This document shows positions 1 through 12,126 of a stretch of 64,000 nt of DNA, one piece after another; the stretch's first letter is position 1; every line of letters begins with the position of its first letter. The position numbers were made by a program, and so were the translations under genes. The stretch is from positions 8,260,552 through 8,324,551 of the forward strand of contig NC_054391.1 in NCBI RefSeq assembly GCF_001625195.1. Reading direction: 5' to 3'. The notes beneath the pieces were generated by a model. That model saw only the letters and a list, made by a program, of their open reading frames with translations. It did not search any database and was not told the origin of the DNA. Origin of the DNA: Drechmeria coniospora. Its lineage: Eukaryota; Ascomycota; Sordariomycetes; Hypocreales; Ophiocordycipitaceae.

Positions 1-1179
1 AAATAATACTACTCTAAGGGCTAGGCAGCCAAACGTTATAATCTCTATAATTCCTACTATAACCTTATACTCAAAGGGTATAAAGGAATACTTAAGGCAT
101 TTAATTTAGAGTTTAATAGCTACCTTACTCGACTTTAACTTACTAGAGTAAGTATTAACCTACTGGATTAAGTAAATCGATACCTTATAACTATTAGTCC
201 TTTTTTTTTACAATAGGCTGCAATACAATACAATAATCTCCAAACTAATATAGTCTTAGGGATAAAAACAGTATCCCTTAACCTATAATACCTTTAGACC
301 AACTTACTGGAAGAATATTAAAATCCTAATAGTCCTAGTTTCTAAGTATTTAGTTATAGGATAACTTAACTATCTAAAATACTAGATAATAGTAAAACTA
401 AGTCTATTAGACCTAGTCGACCCAACCGACCTAACTAACCCAACTTACCCAATCGACCCAAACGACCCAACCGACCTAAACGATTTAATCGACCCAAAAA
501 CGCTACACAAGATAAGGGTACTATTAGTTTCCTAACTAGTAACTATAGCCTATTTACTAGCTATATAGGGTTACTTAATTGCTATTAGGAATTAGATACC
601 GATTCTAATTCCGAATAAGAATTAGTACTATTACCCGATTTAGGTAAGATTAGTATAACATATTGTATTAATAACAACGATACGTACCGAATAGGCCTAC
701 TTTACGATACTAGCTCAACTTATTATTTAGTTAACAACCGGCTTAAGTTTATAACTTTCCGACCTATTGCTAAATCCTAAGTAAAGCCAATTATAATAGG
801 AGGTAGTCCAGTTTATCCCAAAGGTATTAGCTGTACTAAATTTACTATACTAATCTATATCAATCCATCTATCTATAGTACTCTTATTTTACAAGAAGTA
901 CTATACATTCCGAAACTGGAGGTTAGTATTATTAATAGAATTTACTATTATACGTTTAGAGGAACTCTTATTAAGGAATATCTATATAACTTAAATCAAT
1001 AGTTATACGGACTCCTTAACTTCTAGAAATATAGCTTCTTCCTACAACAGTAAGGTCAATATACGCCCTATCTAACGAAATTAGATTCTACCTACTCTAG
1101 CTACTATAGTAGCTATAGAATTACAGTTGAAATTCCCTCCTAACCCCCCCCCTAGGCTACCGATGCAAAGGATTAGTCG

Positions 1180-1400
1180 GTACCTTTAACGGTACCTCGG
1201 TCGGTACCCTTAATAGTGCCTCGGTCGGTACCTTTAACGGTACCTCGGTCGGTACCTTTAATAGTACCTCGGTCGGTACCCTTAATAGTGCCTCGGTCGG
1301 TACCTTTAACGGTACCTCGGTTGGTACCTTTAACAGTACCTCGGTTGGTACCTTTAACGGTACCTCGGTTGGTACCTTCTATAGTACTTCAGTCGGTACC
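1180..1400 (+). repeat. In-frame minisatellite, protease-integrase linker of Copia-1
   Basis: Direct repeat with a unit of about 24 bp built on the motif CCTCGGTCGGTACCTTTAA, at least eight units, with RIP-type and other differences between units. It is open in frame and encodes an eight-residue Val/Pro/Arg-rich repeat (VPRSVPLT-like). The equivalent place in Copia-2, -3 and -4 carries a 12-bp unit instead, so both the unit and the copy number differ between family members. Confidence 0.8.
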
Positions 1401-2639
1401 CAGATTGGTACCTAGCCTAACTATTAGTTCGGCTACACTAAGGGACCTTACTAAGGCTACCCTATTCAAAGACCCTATAGAAGACCTAATTCCTATAGAG
1501 GCAACAGACCAACTAGTAGTCCTAACTACTAGTCCTAAGGACCAAGCTCTTCCGACTACTCGTACGGAAACCAACAACCAGTCTTACTAATAACTATTGC
1601 AATAAGCCGGCATTTAGCTAGCATTTAGCATATTAGACTGGGATATATTAGTCTCCTACTCTTAAAGAAGACCAGTAGTATTACTACTAGGCTACTTGAC
1701 TTTTCGTCTATTCGGGCTGCTAATTTTTAATGCCTTACCTATATTTAGGCCAAATCTACTAAACAACAGTCTAGGGATCCCATTAACAATCCAGACTATA
1801 TTCTTAATTCAATTGCGGGTAATACATTTGGGATTCGACTAGTATCCAATAATCGTAAGTCTATAGGACTTATCCTAATTAACCGAAAATCCTACTTCCG
1901 TTAGGTATTAATCCTACCCAATAAGGAGGGATTAACTATTCTCTAGGCAATTAGGAATCTCTTTAAAAGCCTTAAATAATACTATAACTACTACCTAAAA
2001 CAGTTATTTTTCAATAAAGGTACTAAAATTAATATATTGCTCTAGACTTAGTTAGGTAAGAAAGGAATACTATTTAATATATCTTACCTATATATACCCG
2101 AATAGAACGAACTTACTAAATAGTCTATACAAGTTATCCTAAACTAACTACGTACAATAAAAATCTAGGTAGGCCTTCTACTTTTCCTTTAGTCTACCGT
2201 TCTTCCTGCTTTAGTTAATCTTATTAGCTATACTGTAATTTTAAACCGGGATTTAAGTCCCTACTAATTACTAAAGTAGGAATTACAGGGACTAAAAATA
2301 CTACTAAATCTTACGGCCTATAAGGCTATTAGTACATATTGCAAAGTCCTAGTTCCTTATTAGAAACGGATTCAAAGTACTAAACTAGTATCCCGTACAG
2401 AACTAGTAAGGCTACTAGCTACGCTAGGTTTAAAAATATACCTTATATATATACCTTCTAGGAGGTCGGTTACAAAAACTACCTTCCTAAAAATCCTAGA
2501 AGGTATTAGCCCTATTTCCCAAGGGCTCCCCCGACTGCTAAGTCCTAGTATTAAAGGACTAGAGTTAGAGGGAGAAATTAAGATAGTAGACTTAACTATT
2601 ATTATCTCGCAAAACAACTCTAGTCCCCTAATACCTAGG

Positions 2640-2880
2640 GAGAAAGAGGGGGCTACTGGTCCTACTAGGACCAGTAGACCTATTAGTCCTACTAAGACTA
2701 GTAGGTTACAACTAGCCAACGGACCAACTAGTCCTAGTAGGACTAGTAGGTTATAACTAGCCAACGGACCAATTAGTCCTACTAGGACTAGTAGGTTGCA
2801 ACTGGCCAACGGACTAACTAGTCCTACTAGGACTAGTAGGTTGCAAGAGGCGAACGGACCGACTAGTCCTACCAGGACTA
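2640..2880 (+). repeat. In-frame minisatellite, integrase-RT linker of Copia-1
   Basis: About four units of roughly 45-48 bp containing the motif CTAGTCCTACTAGGACTAGT. The region lies between the integrase and reverse transcriptase parts of the copia polyprotein. In Copia-2 and Copia-4 the same linker is built from 27-bp units. Confidence 0.75.
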
Positions 2881-3423
2881 ATACTATAAAGGGGGTCCTA
2901 GCCTAACTAACAAAGGATCTACTAAATACCTCTCTTCCAGATAAACCTAAATTAGAAGATAATTCTAATTCAGTGGATTTCAACCTAGTATACTGAATTA
3001 AGGACCTATATTACTAAGCTAGGGTAAAGCAACTACTAAATAGTAGTAAGCCTACTAACTAGAAGCAGGTACTTAAATTAAACAATAAAGACTAGTAGAT
3101 AAGTACTATATTCTTTGAATTTTAGTAACTTTTCTAGGTAGGGGTATTCTACTTTATTCCCCTTTAAGAAATACTAATTAGTAAACAACTTCTTAAAAGC
3201 TATCTTATCCTATAAGTTAAAAAGGACTAGTAAAATAATATAATTAAATTTAAGATACGTTTAGTAGCTAAAGGATTTATACAGATTGAAGGTCTTAACT
3301 ACCTAAAGACCTTTATAGCTATAAGTATTCTACCTACCTAAAGGATACTACTAGCTCTTACTACCTAAAACAATTAGTATATTAAATAAATCGACTTTAT
3401 TAGTACTTTCCTAAACAGTAAGC

Positions 3424-3595
3424 TGTTATAGTATCGGGCTTAGCCCGGTATAGGAGAATAAAGGGAACCAAGGGACCTACTAAGAGGAACGTATATAACT
3501 AAAAGCCCTAGTTACTAAGTAGTTTTCCTATCCTTTAAGTCTTTTAATAAATATTATTAAGAGTCCTAGAGCAGTTACCTAGCGATTCCGTAATA
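3424..3595 (+). repeat. Gypsy-1 5' LTR (172 bp)
   Basis: Starts TGTTATAG and ends CCGTAATA, a RIP form of CCGTAACA, giving imperfect inverted termini. Eight bases in lies a hairpin, TATCGGGCTTAGCCCGGTA, nearly perfect with a one-base centre. The same LTR occurs as solo copies at seven other places in this window. Confidence 0.92.
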
Positions 3596-3649
3596 TTTAA
3601 AAGACTTTACTTATACCGGTTAGGAGGAAGGAAAAGCCTAACTATTGTA

Positions 3650-6600
3650 AGTTAAAATAAATAAGGGGAAGCCTAAAGAAATTAACCTCCAGTAAGTTAT
3701 AAAGGACTTTATAGCAAAAGTCTATATAAAGTTTAGCTAAATATATACCTAAATAGAAATATACTCTATTTAAATCTTAGCTCTATAGAAGAATAAGTAG
3801 TAATAAGTACAGTAGGACCTAGGGTACTTATCGGTCCAGCTAATAAATACCTTAACAATTAACCCCTAGTAGGAATAAACTAAGGATAAGTCGGATATAC
3901 TATAGGCCTATATTAAATGCAAACTAATTCTAATCGAGGACCTATACAATAGTAATAAGGGTACCTTTATAGCCTAGAAGTTCTATATAAACTATAAGCT
4001 CTAGGTAGATAGGGACTTTATCGGGTCCGCCTAGGACTAATAGATCTTCGTTTAGCAAAACCTTTTAGCTAAGGTTTAGTAATAAGTTATAATATACTTC
4101 GAGGAAGGCTCCTATATTAGTTACAACCCGTTCTAATTTCTAACGTACCTCGAATCGGCTTACAGTAACCCCTACCGCTAGTAACTAGCAGTTATTAAAC
4201 TAAAGGACATTAAGCAAGGGATATTAAAGTTATTCCTAGCATTCCTTATATACTTTAAAGAAAAGCTTATACTAACAGGAGGAATACATTAGCCTAATAA
4301 GGTAAAACTTATAAAGCTCTATATTAGGCTAACTAAGAGAATAAGGAACTATATCCTTTAGCAAGGGACTATAATAAATAACTATAATAAGGCAGTCGAT
4401 ATATATAAACAAATTATATCCAAAATAGAATTACAATATATAAAGGATAAAATTAGGGACTGGAGCAAGCCCAGCCAAAGGACAGCTAGGGTAACCCCCC
4501 AACCTAATAAGGATAGTAATACCCCTATATTAGGGGTTAATATAGTAGGCTCTAGGGCTATAGCTAGGCCTAAAGTAGCTATAACTAAACTAATAATAAA
4601 AATAAACTAAGGCTAAAGTAGGCCCTAATAGTAAGCAAAATAAGTTATATAGGGAAAAAGAAATAAGTATAGGGCAGCTAGTATATATATCCGCTATAAG
4701 GAGGAAGGCTACTATATCCAATAATACCTATAATAAGCCGTAATCCTATATACCCTAGGGATAAGTATTTAGGCTACTTAGGAAGAAAAATATATTTATA
4801 AAGAATTAAAGACTAAGGAAGAAAAGAAAAATAAAGCGCCTTTAAGCTAAGTCTTATATAAAGGTATAAAGAGTTTATAAATAAGCGGACTATAAGGAAC
4901 TAAGGGAATTAAAAGACTAAGTTTAAAAAGATTATACTAAGGATAAATAAACTACCCTTTCTTATTACTATACTTATAAATTTTATAAGATTCCTTAATA
5001 CTTAAATTAATAATAGCTATAACTACTATAGGGCTATTAGCAAAAGGATAGCCTAATACCTATAACTTAAGCTTATCCCTCTTCCAATAAAACGGCTACT
5101 CCAAATAGCTATTACAATATTTTAGCGGAATATAAGTAATACCCTTACCTACCCTATAATAACTAATATAGTCTATATAATAATTAATATAAATAGCTAG
5201 GAGAGCCTAGTACTCATATATATTATCCTAGGCCTAAGTCGAAACGCTATACTAAGTTTACTATAAATAGAATACTAACGGGTTACCCTAAATGCAATAG
5301 ATTGGACCCTTATAATTAGGGTAGTAGGTAACTAAATTATATAAGTAAATAATACCCGCCCTTCCGATAGGTTCTAGGAGGTATACCTTACGCTAGTATA
5401 AACCTTTTTATAAAAACAATAAGGAGTACTAGTGGTAATAAGCTTATAAAAAATAGTAATAAAACTATAAGTACCTAAAAGCATAAATATAATAGCAATA
5501 GCCCTACCTACCCTTCTAGTAGCCCTCTAAGACTATATTAATCTCTTTAATAAAGAATAAGCCTTAGGCCTACTACTATACTAAGGCTCCTAGGACTACT
5601 ATATCTAACTATAATAAAATAATAAGGGAGAAATACTATAGCTACTCTAGGGCCTACTATACAATTTACTATAAGACTAACTACTTAAAGTCCGTAAATA
5701 AATTATAGACCTACTAAATAAGGAATAAATATAGGTAAGTTTATTAGTAATAGTAGTACTAATACTACTTACTAAGAAAGAAAACAAAGGATAAAGGCTA
5801 TATATAAACTACTAGGCCCTAAATAAAATTATATAATAGGATTACTACTTACTCCTACTAGTTAAAGAAATACTATACTTACTCTTAAGGGTATATTAGT
5901 TTACTAAACTAAATATATAAGCAGTATTCTATAAGTTACGTATAGCGCTAGGAGATAAACTGCTTATAGTATTCTATATATAATTTAGTTTATTTAAATA
6001 GTTAGTCTACCCCTTCGGTCTAGCTAAAGTACTAGCTTTATTCTAAAAATATATTAATAGGGTATTATATAATAAATTAAGGGAGTAAGTTATAGCTTAT
6101 TTAAATAATATCCTAATCTATACCTTTGGATTAAAGGCTAACTACCTTACTAAGGTTAGGGAAATCCTTAAGTAACTTTAGGCAGCCGGTTTATACCTAG
6201 ATCTTAATAAGTATATATTTATAATAATAGAAGTTAAATACCTTAGGTTTATTATCTAAGTAAGCGTTAAGGTTAGGCCTAACCTAGCGAAAATCGCTAC
6301 AATTTAAGAATAGTAACTACTTACTAAGGTAAGGGGGATTAAGAGCTTTCTAGATTTTATAAACTTTTACTATAAATTTATTCCTAATTTTATAAGCCTT
6401 ATAGAACTACTTATAGTCCTTATAGGAAGGGGTATACTATTTTACTAGGGACCTAAAGAAAATATAACCTTTTAATCCCTTAAATATACCTTTTCGTTAT
6501 ACCTAATCCTAGTATAATAGGACCTAAATAGAAAGACTCTTATTAAGACTAATTACTTAGGTAAGGTATTAAGCGGATACCTCTTGCAAATTAATAGTAA

Positions 6601-8790
6601 GGGGGTCCTATAACTAATAGCCTACTACTTAGCTAAACTTATACTAACAAAAAGGAATTATATAATCTATAATAAGGAACTCCTAGTAGTTATTAGCTAT
6701 CTTAAGGTATAGTTAATAGACCTATAAGATATTATAGAACTATTTACTATTCTAACGGACTATAAGAACCTTAAATACTTTACTAAACTATAGGAGATAT
6801 TAAAATAATAGGTACAGTAAGCGGAAGTCCTTATAAACTTTAATTACTTACTATAGTATAGATTAGGCTTATAAGTATAACGGCTAAATATGCTCTTATA
6901 TTAGGAATAAGATAAAAAGAACGCACTATACTTAGGATAAATACTTTAGCCAGTATTAATCTCTATACTATAGGAAGCGCCTAAAGGCTAACCTATATAA
7001 AAAGGTCCTAACGCCTAGGATACCTAGGATATAGTAATTATAAATATAGGAATAGATTAGGTAAATATAGGGATAGACCAAGCCCGAGCCGGCTGTAAAG
7101 TACTAAGCGCCTAAGATATAATAGCTATAAATATAGGGGCAGACTAGGCCCGTCTAGAGATAGAAGGGGGATAAGGAACTATTAATATATCCTAACTACT
7201 CCTAGTAGTATAGGGATAAATAAAAAAGGAAATACTATTTTTATAGAATATACTAACCGACCGACTACTCTTTCTAAAATCCTACCTATAGGAATTATAG
7301 GACTAGGTATTATAGAATAATATAATATATAAAGCTTAATAATAAGTAGTTGCAATAGGTATATAGAAATTCCTAGTAAAAGTAAAGATAAAAGAATAAA
7401 TAGCTAATTATACTATTAATACCTATAGTACAATATACTATAGGGAATACTTATAGTTACTAGCCTAGGAACTACTAATAATATAAATAATACAATAGGT
7501 ATATAAATTACCTATATTAGGCTACCTAAGTTAAAACGGAATATTCCGGGTACTTTAGCGGGACTTCTATTAGGATAGTATATTGCAGGATATAGTATAG
7601 TATATTTAGAATTACTACTACTACTAAAGCTATAAAAGCTATCTATAGAGATAGGAACTCCTATAATTAATCCCCTTACTAAACTGTTATTAAAAGTAAA
7701 CATTAATTAACTTTATAACTAACCTATTAGTATAGAATAATAAGGACCCCTAATTCTTAATAGTTATTACAAACTACCTCTTTAAATTTATTTAACTAAA
7801 GGTAATAATTATAATAAGTATAAAGGCTTATATAAAACGGTTTAAGACTTATTAGTAGTAATTTAAGGGTTTTCCTACCTAAATTATAACGGATTAGGGA
7901 TTAAACTAACTTAGTAAGTTCTAGATATTCTTATACTCCCTTATTAGTATAGAATAACTCTTATTAACTTTATACTACCCCTAAATAAATAGGGGTACTA
8001 AAAGAGTAAATTAAAAAATTTAAGCTACCCTATGGATCCTAATTTCGTTTAAGCAATTTAACTAACCGGCCTACCTAACTACCTACTAGCTTACCCTAAA
8101 TAATAGGGAGTTTTTAGTTATAGGAGTTAGCCTAAATAAGCTATTATTAGGCTATAAAATTAGTATAATACCTAAGGTAAAGAATAATTAGGTAAGTATA
8201 ATAATACTAAAAGGGAGGGTTATTACTTTCCTATAATACCTAAGGGAAGGAATAAAAATTATATAAGTAGCTATTACCTTTATATAATAATACTTATATA
8301 AGTTAATAGTAGCTTTTAGTTACTTAGTAGAAAAGTTCTAAGTAGGTAATAAGATCTAGCTTAGCCTTAGATATATTAAAACTAATATGCTATATAAAAA
8401 GCTAAACTAAGTAGCTTTTAAGTTTATAGTACTAGTAGTACTAATATTACTTATAGTAATACTAAATATTCCTTAGGGCTTATACCCTACCTTCTATATA
8501 AACCTTATTAAAAGGGTAGTAAATAACCCCTTACCTAGTTAGGTAGTATAGGATTTAAAGCTAGGCCTACTATTAGTCTAAAATAAGAATAATACCTTAT
8601 AAAAGGAATACTAAATTAAACGTATCCTTATAATAAGGGGGGCCTAAGGCTAAAGGGGATAACGCAATACCCTTATAAAATAAATAGGTTATAAATAACT
8701 AACCTAAGAACTAATAGAAGCCCTAGTATAAACGGAAGCCCTAAATAAATTTATATAATAATAGGGAGATCCCTATATAAACGGTAGAGC
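3650..8790 (+). pseudogene. Gypsy-1 gag-pol remnant
   Basis: Degraded gag and pol of a chromovirus. The nucleocapsid zinc knuckle is at 4686-4727: CX2CX4HX4C spacing is intact, but the Cys and His codons read TAT/TAC (Tyr), all explained by G-to-A or C-to-T changes. The RT active site is at 6098-6109, reading YLNN for YLDD. An integrase core motif ITD-stop-G stands at 7886-7900 for the usual SDRG. A chromodomain (about 8600-8765) shows IK-stop-IGYK with a TWE-like follow-up. RT, integrase and chromodomain share one frame. The zinc knuckle lies in another, with pol at -1 relative to gag, and Gypsy-2 shows the same offset. The limits are approximate because the true start is obscured by mutation. 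Confidence 0.85.
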
Positions 8791-8910
8791 GTAAGTAAGC
8801 TATAAAATAAAACGTAAAATTTTAAATATACTAAAGGAAAAAACTAACCCTAAAGCGCTCTTAATAAGGGCCTAACCTAATACTACTACTATAGATATAT
8901 ATTAGTTATA

Positions 8911-10080
8911 CTACTTAGACTTATTGGTCTTTATATTTTTCTTACTCTTATCCTCCTTAGTATCCTCCTTAAGGAGGGTCTTAAAACTATTTATTATAAT
9001 ACTTAGGTAGGGGTAGTATGTAACTAAGGGGGGTAGAAGTAAGGGTATAAAACAAAGGTACTAAGTAATATAGGTAATATAAGGGGTAAAGGTAATAGGG
9101 TAGTATAATAAAGTTATATTATCTATATAGGATAAGTATAACTAGCTACTATTATAGGTAATATAGGGAGTAAAGGGGGTAGAATAGTATAATAAGGGGG
9201 AACTATCTATATAAGACTTACATAACTTATAGATATTATAGTATATTTCGGCTAAGGTAGCTACTAACTTAGTACTAATGCCCTCCTACGCCTGCTAATA
9301 GTAGGTAAGACCGTATATATTACTCTAGATACCCGTTAGGGCCCGGACTATACCCTAAGCAAATACACTAAGCTATACGCTCGGTATACTACCGGAACGG
9401 CTACTAGCCTAAGTTAGGGTTAAGGCGTTAGCGGTAAGGATAGAAGTATAGTTCGGGTTGTTATTATTAGTAGCAATAGGGGGAGAAATAATACCTAGTA
9501 TAAGGGTAAGGGTATAAGTAGGGTATATAGGGGTAGGCTCTATCTTAGCTAGGGCTAGGGTATAAGCCTAAACCTAGCCTAGGGCTAGAAATTTAAGCAA
9601 AAGGATAGTACAAGTACCTAGTATAGTTCCAACCTTAGGGTAGGCCTTAACTAGGATATAAACGTTACGCTAGGCGTAAGTATAAAGGTCGTATAGGACG
9701 CAATATAGCTAAAGGCATACAGTAAATAAATATAGTACCTAAATATATTTAGTATATACGTATATATATATATAGTAACTAGTACTATAGCCCAATATAT
9801 AGTTATTATAGCTACTAGTAATAAGGTAATTAATATAAGGAAGGTATATTCCGTATACCTCCTCTAAAGGTATAAACTCCTTATCGAAGGAATTACCCTT
9901 TACTAAGTATTTGCCTAAAGTATAGTAACGGTCTAACTTATTGGTATAATAGCCGTAATACGGGCCTAAACTATATCTAGGGGGAGGGGGGGAAGTACCT
10001 ATAGCGGTAAATATAATAGTAGTAGTAGCAGTAACGAAAAGGTAAATAAGTCCTCTATAAGGGAGGAGTAATAGTAGTAA
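8911..10080 (-). pseudogene. Antisense ORF in the 3' region of Gypsy-1, function unknown
   Basis: A single minus-strand frame runs from about 10080 (possibly up to 10200) to a TAG at 8911-8913, about 390 codons. I counted roughly a dozen in-frame stops, about one per 28 codons, against about one per 13 in the pol frame of the same element. Recognisable stretches are a Pro run followed by YGYYTNK, the segment KGNSFDKEFIPLEEVYGIYLP, an Ala/Leu/Thr-rich middle, and a Lys/Asp/Glu-rich tail (KEDTKEDKSKK) just before the stop. Gypsy-2 has the same frame, length and segments. I recognise no domain. It could encode an accessory protein; alternatively it is an artefact of base composition, but the preserved frame and structured tail argue against that. 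No ATG start could be fixed. Confidence 0.5.
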
Positions 10081-10676
10081 GAGTAGGATTAATAGTTCCT
10101 ATTATTACTAGCTTATTAGCTAATAGCCCAAAGGATATACGGAACGGCCCTAATAAGGAAGCAGTAACCTACCTTATAGGGGAGGAATAATAGTAATAAA
10201 GGAGTAAGCGCAATAGGAGGTAGTAAAAGAGTTAATAACAAATTATACAGTAAGAAGCTAAAAAATAAATAGGTATAATAGTTAAAGGAAAAAGGAATAA
10301 TAAAGTATAATAGGAAGGAAACGAAAAGGGTAATATAAAAGGAGTAGTAAAGGGGAAAAGTAAAGTAATACTAAGCGCCTTAGGTACCCGGGGAATACCT
10401 AAGGAGGGGATAAAATAAGGTAAAGTTAGTTACTTTAAGTACTCGGTAAATACCTAAGGAGGGGCTAAGGTAGGGTAGAGTTAGTTGCTCTAAGCAACTA
10501 GTAAGCTCCTAATAGGGGATAACGCAAGGAGGAGGCTATATATACTTAGTACCTAATAAATACCTAAGAAATTTTTTTTTTAGGGGGAGCTATAGATTAG
10601 GAAGCTAGCCTAAGGAAGGGTAGGTTAACTACAGCTATAGCTAGACTTTACCTCAAACGGGTAGAGCGAGACGGTA

Positions 10677-10848
10677 TATTATAGTATTAGGCTTAGCCCG
10701 ATATAGGAGAACAAAGGGAACCAAGGGACCTACTAGGAGGAATATATATAACTAAAAGCCCTAGTTGCTAAGTAGTTTTCCTATCCTTTAAGTCTTTTAA
10801 TAAACATTATTAAGAGTCCTAGAGCAGTCGCCTAGCGACTCCGTAATA
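10677..10848 (+). repeat. Gypsy-1 3' LTR (172 bp)
   Basis: Starts TATTATAG (RIP form of TGTTATAG) and ends CCGTAATA, followed by the TSD TAAGC. Same length as the 5' LTR. No clear polypurine tract is left directly upstream; GAGCGAGACGG at 10665-10674 is the nearest purine-rich run. Confidence 0.9.
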
Positions 10849-12126
10849 TAAGCTACCTAAAGTTAATTACCTTAAAATCCCTAATAGACTAAAAGTATTT
10901 ATTAATCTTAATAAGACTAATAACCTAAGTAAGTAACTAGCTAAGCAAGGCTACAACCTAGCAGTTAAATAAGGCATCCTTTTAAAGAAAGCACTCTATA
11001 GTCTTAGACAAGGACCTAAAGAGTAGCAAGATATACTTTCCAAATTACTTTATTAATTCGGATATAGCCACCTTATATCCAACCCAGCTATTTACTATAA
11101 TAGTACTACTAGTACCTATATAGTTAGCTATATTAATAACTATTTACTTATTGGGCCGAACCTTATATATATTAATAAGTTAAAACAAAAACTATATAAG
11201 GTTTACCTAATTAAAAATTACAGGTAGGCTGCATTCTTCTTAGGTATATAGATTAGTCAAATAATTAAGGGTATTACTTTTAGTCAAAAGGGGTATATTA
11301 AAGAAGTACTATCTCGATTTAGGCTAAAGGGGGCCAAGGTAGTAGCAATACTATTACAACTAGGTATACTTAAACAAACTATAACTATACCTCTTCCTCC
11401 CTTACCTACAACCAACCAATTAGTATACTAATAGATAGTTAGGACTTTAATATACCTAATACTATTAACCTAACTAAATATAGCCTTTGCAATTTAATAG
11501 TTATCTCGATATATACATTAGGCTATTAGTCTATAACTATTAACTAGTAAGAACCTTTTTCGATATTGAAAAGAGACTATAGACCTAGCTGTTTACTATT
11601 AGTCTAAGTCCCTAGCACTTAGTTTATCTAGAATTTTAGATAGTAACTTTACGGGTAACTTAGATTCTTCTAAATCTCCCTATAGGTACCTCTTTACCCT
11701 AGTAGGTAGACCAATCTACTAGAAGTTAAAAAAGGTAAGTACAATTGCTCTTTTAACTATAGAGGTAGAATCCAATACCCTACAAAAAGCAATTCGGGAA
11801 CTTAAATAGCTAAATAGTCGATTTATAGAAATAGGTTAAAGTCTTTAGAAACCTATTCTACTTCTGTATAATAATAATAGATCTATTTCTAACGCTAATA
11901 ACCTAAATCAGCATTCTTATACTAAGCACACCTTACTTAAATTTCGGTACATTCGGCAAGAAGCAACAAGCGTCTTAGCTAAAATCAGCTATATCAATAC
12001 CAAGTCAATACCTACCAATAGTCTTACTAAGGCCCTTACTACTAATCTCTTCCAATAATACCTTAGCCTATTAGGTCTTTAAAGGATTCCTATTTAGCAG
12101 TACTCTTACTAGCTAAATAGAAGGGG
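10849..12126 (+). mobile_element. Copia-1, 3' segment (RT and RNase H remnant)
   Basis: Continuation of Copia-1 after Gypsy-1; the first five bases are the duplicated target TAAGC. It contains the rest of RT, including the segment equivalent to HVDD of Copia-3 (here around 11120-11150, mutated to HIN-like), and RNase H up to the polyprotein stop TAG at 12095-12097. A short gap and a polypurine-like AAATAGAAGGGG lead to the 3' LTR. Confidence 0.85.

Larger units (their letters stand above)
1..3423 (+). mobile_element. Copia-1, Ty1/copia retrotransposon, 5' segment (enters from outside the window)
   Basis: This is a heavily mutated copia element read on the plus strand, already inside gag at base 1. 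The first 200 bases match the gag region of the better preserved Copia-3 near 28630-28800. A protease region (degraded DTGS-type motif) lies at about 690-1050, a repeat-coded linker at 1180-1400, integrase at about 1620-2400, a second repeat linker at 2640-2880, and the start of reverse transcriptase at about 3260. It stops at 3423, where Gypsy-1 is inserted with TSD TAAGC, and resumes at 10854. Every domain carries in-frame TAG/TAA codons where Trp or Gln is expected, so the copy is dead. Order PR-IN-RT-RH is that of Pseudoviridae. Confidence 0.85.
3424..10848 (+). mobile_element. Gypsy-1, complete Ty3/gypsy chromodomain retrotransposon (chromovirus), RIP-inactivated
   Basis: A 7,425-bp element with 172-bp direct LTRs at both ends (3424-3595 and 10677-10848) and a perfect TSD TAAGC (3419-3423 and 10849-10853). 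It is inserted in the same orientation into the RT region of Copia-1. Order inside: gag with a zinc knuckle, then pol with RT, RNase H, integrase and a C-terminal chromodomain, then a 1.9-kb 3' region holding an antisense frame. Coding parts carry a stop about every 13 codons, mostly TAG. A second copy with the same LTR length is Gypsy-2. Boundaries are exact from LTR termini (TGTTAT...TAATA/TAACA) plus the TSD. Confidence 0.93.
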
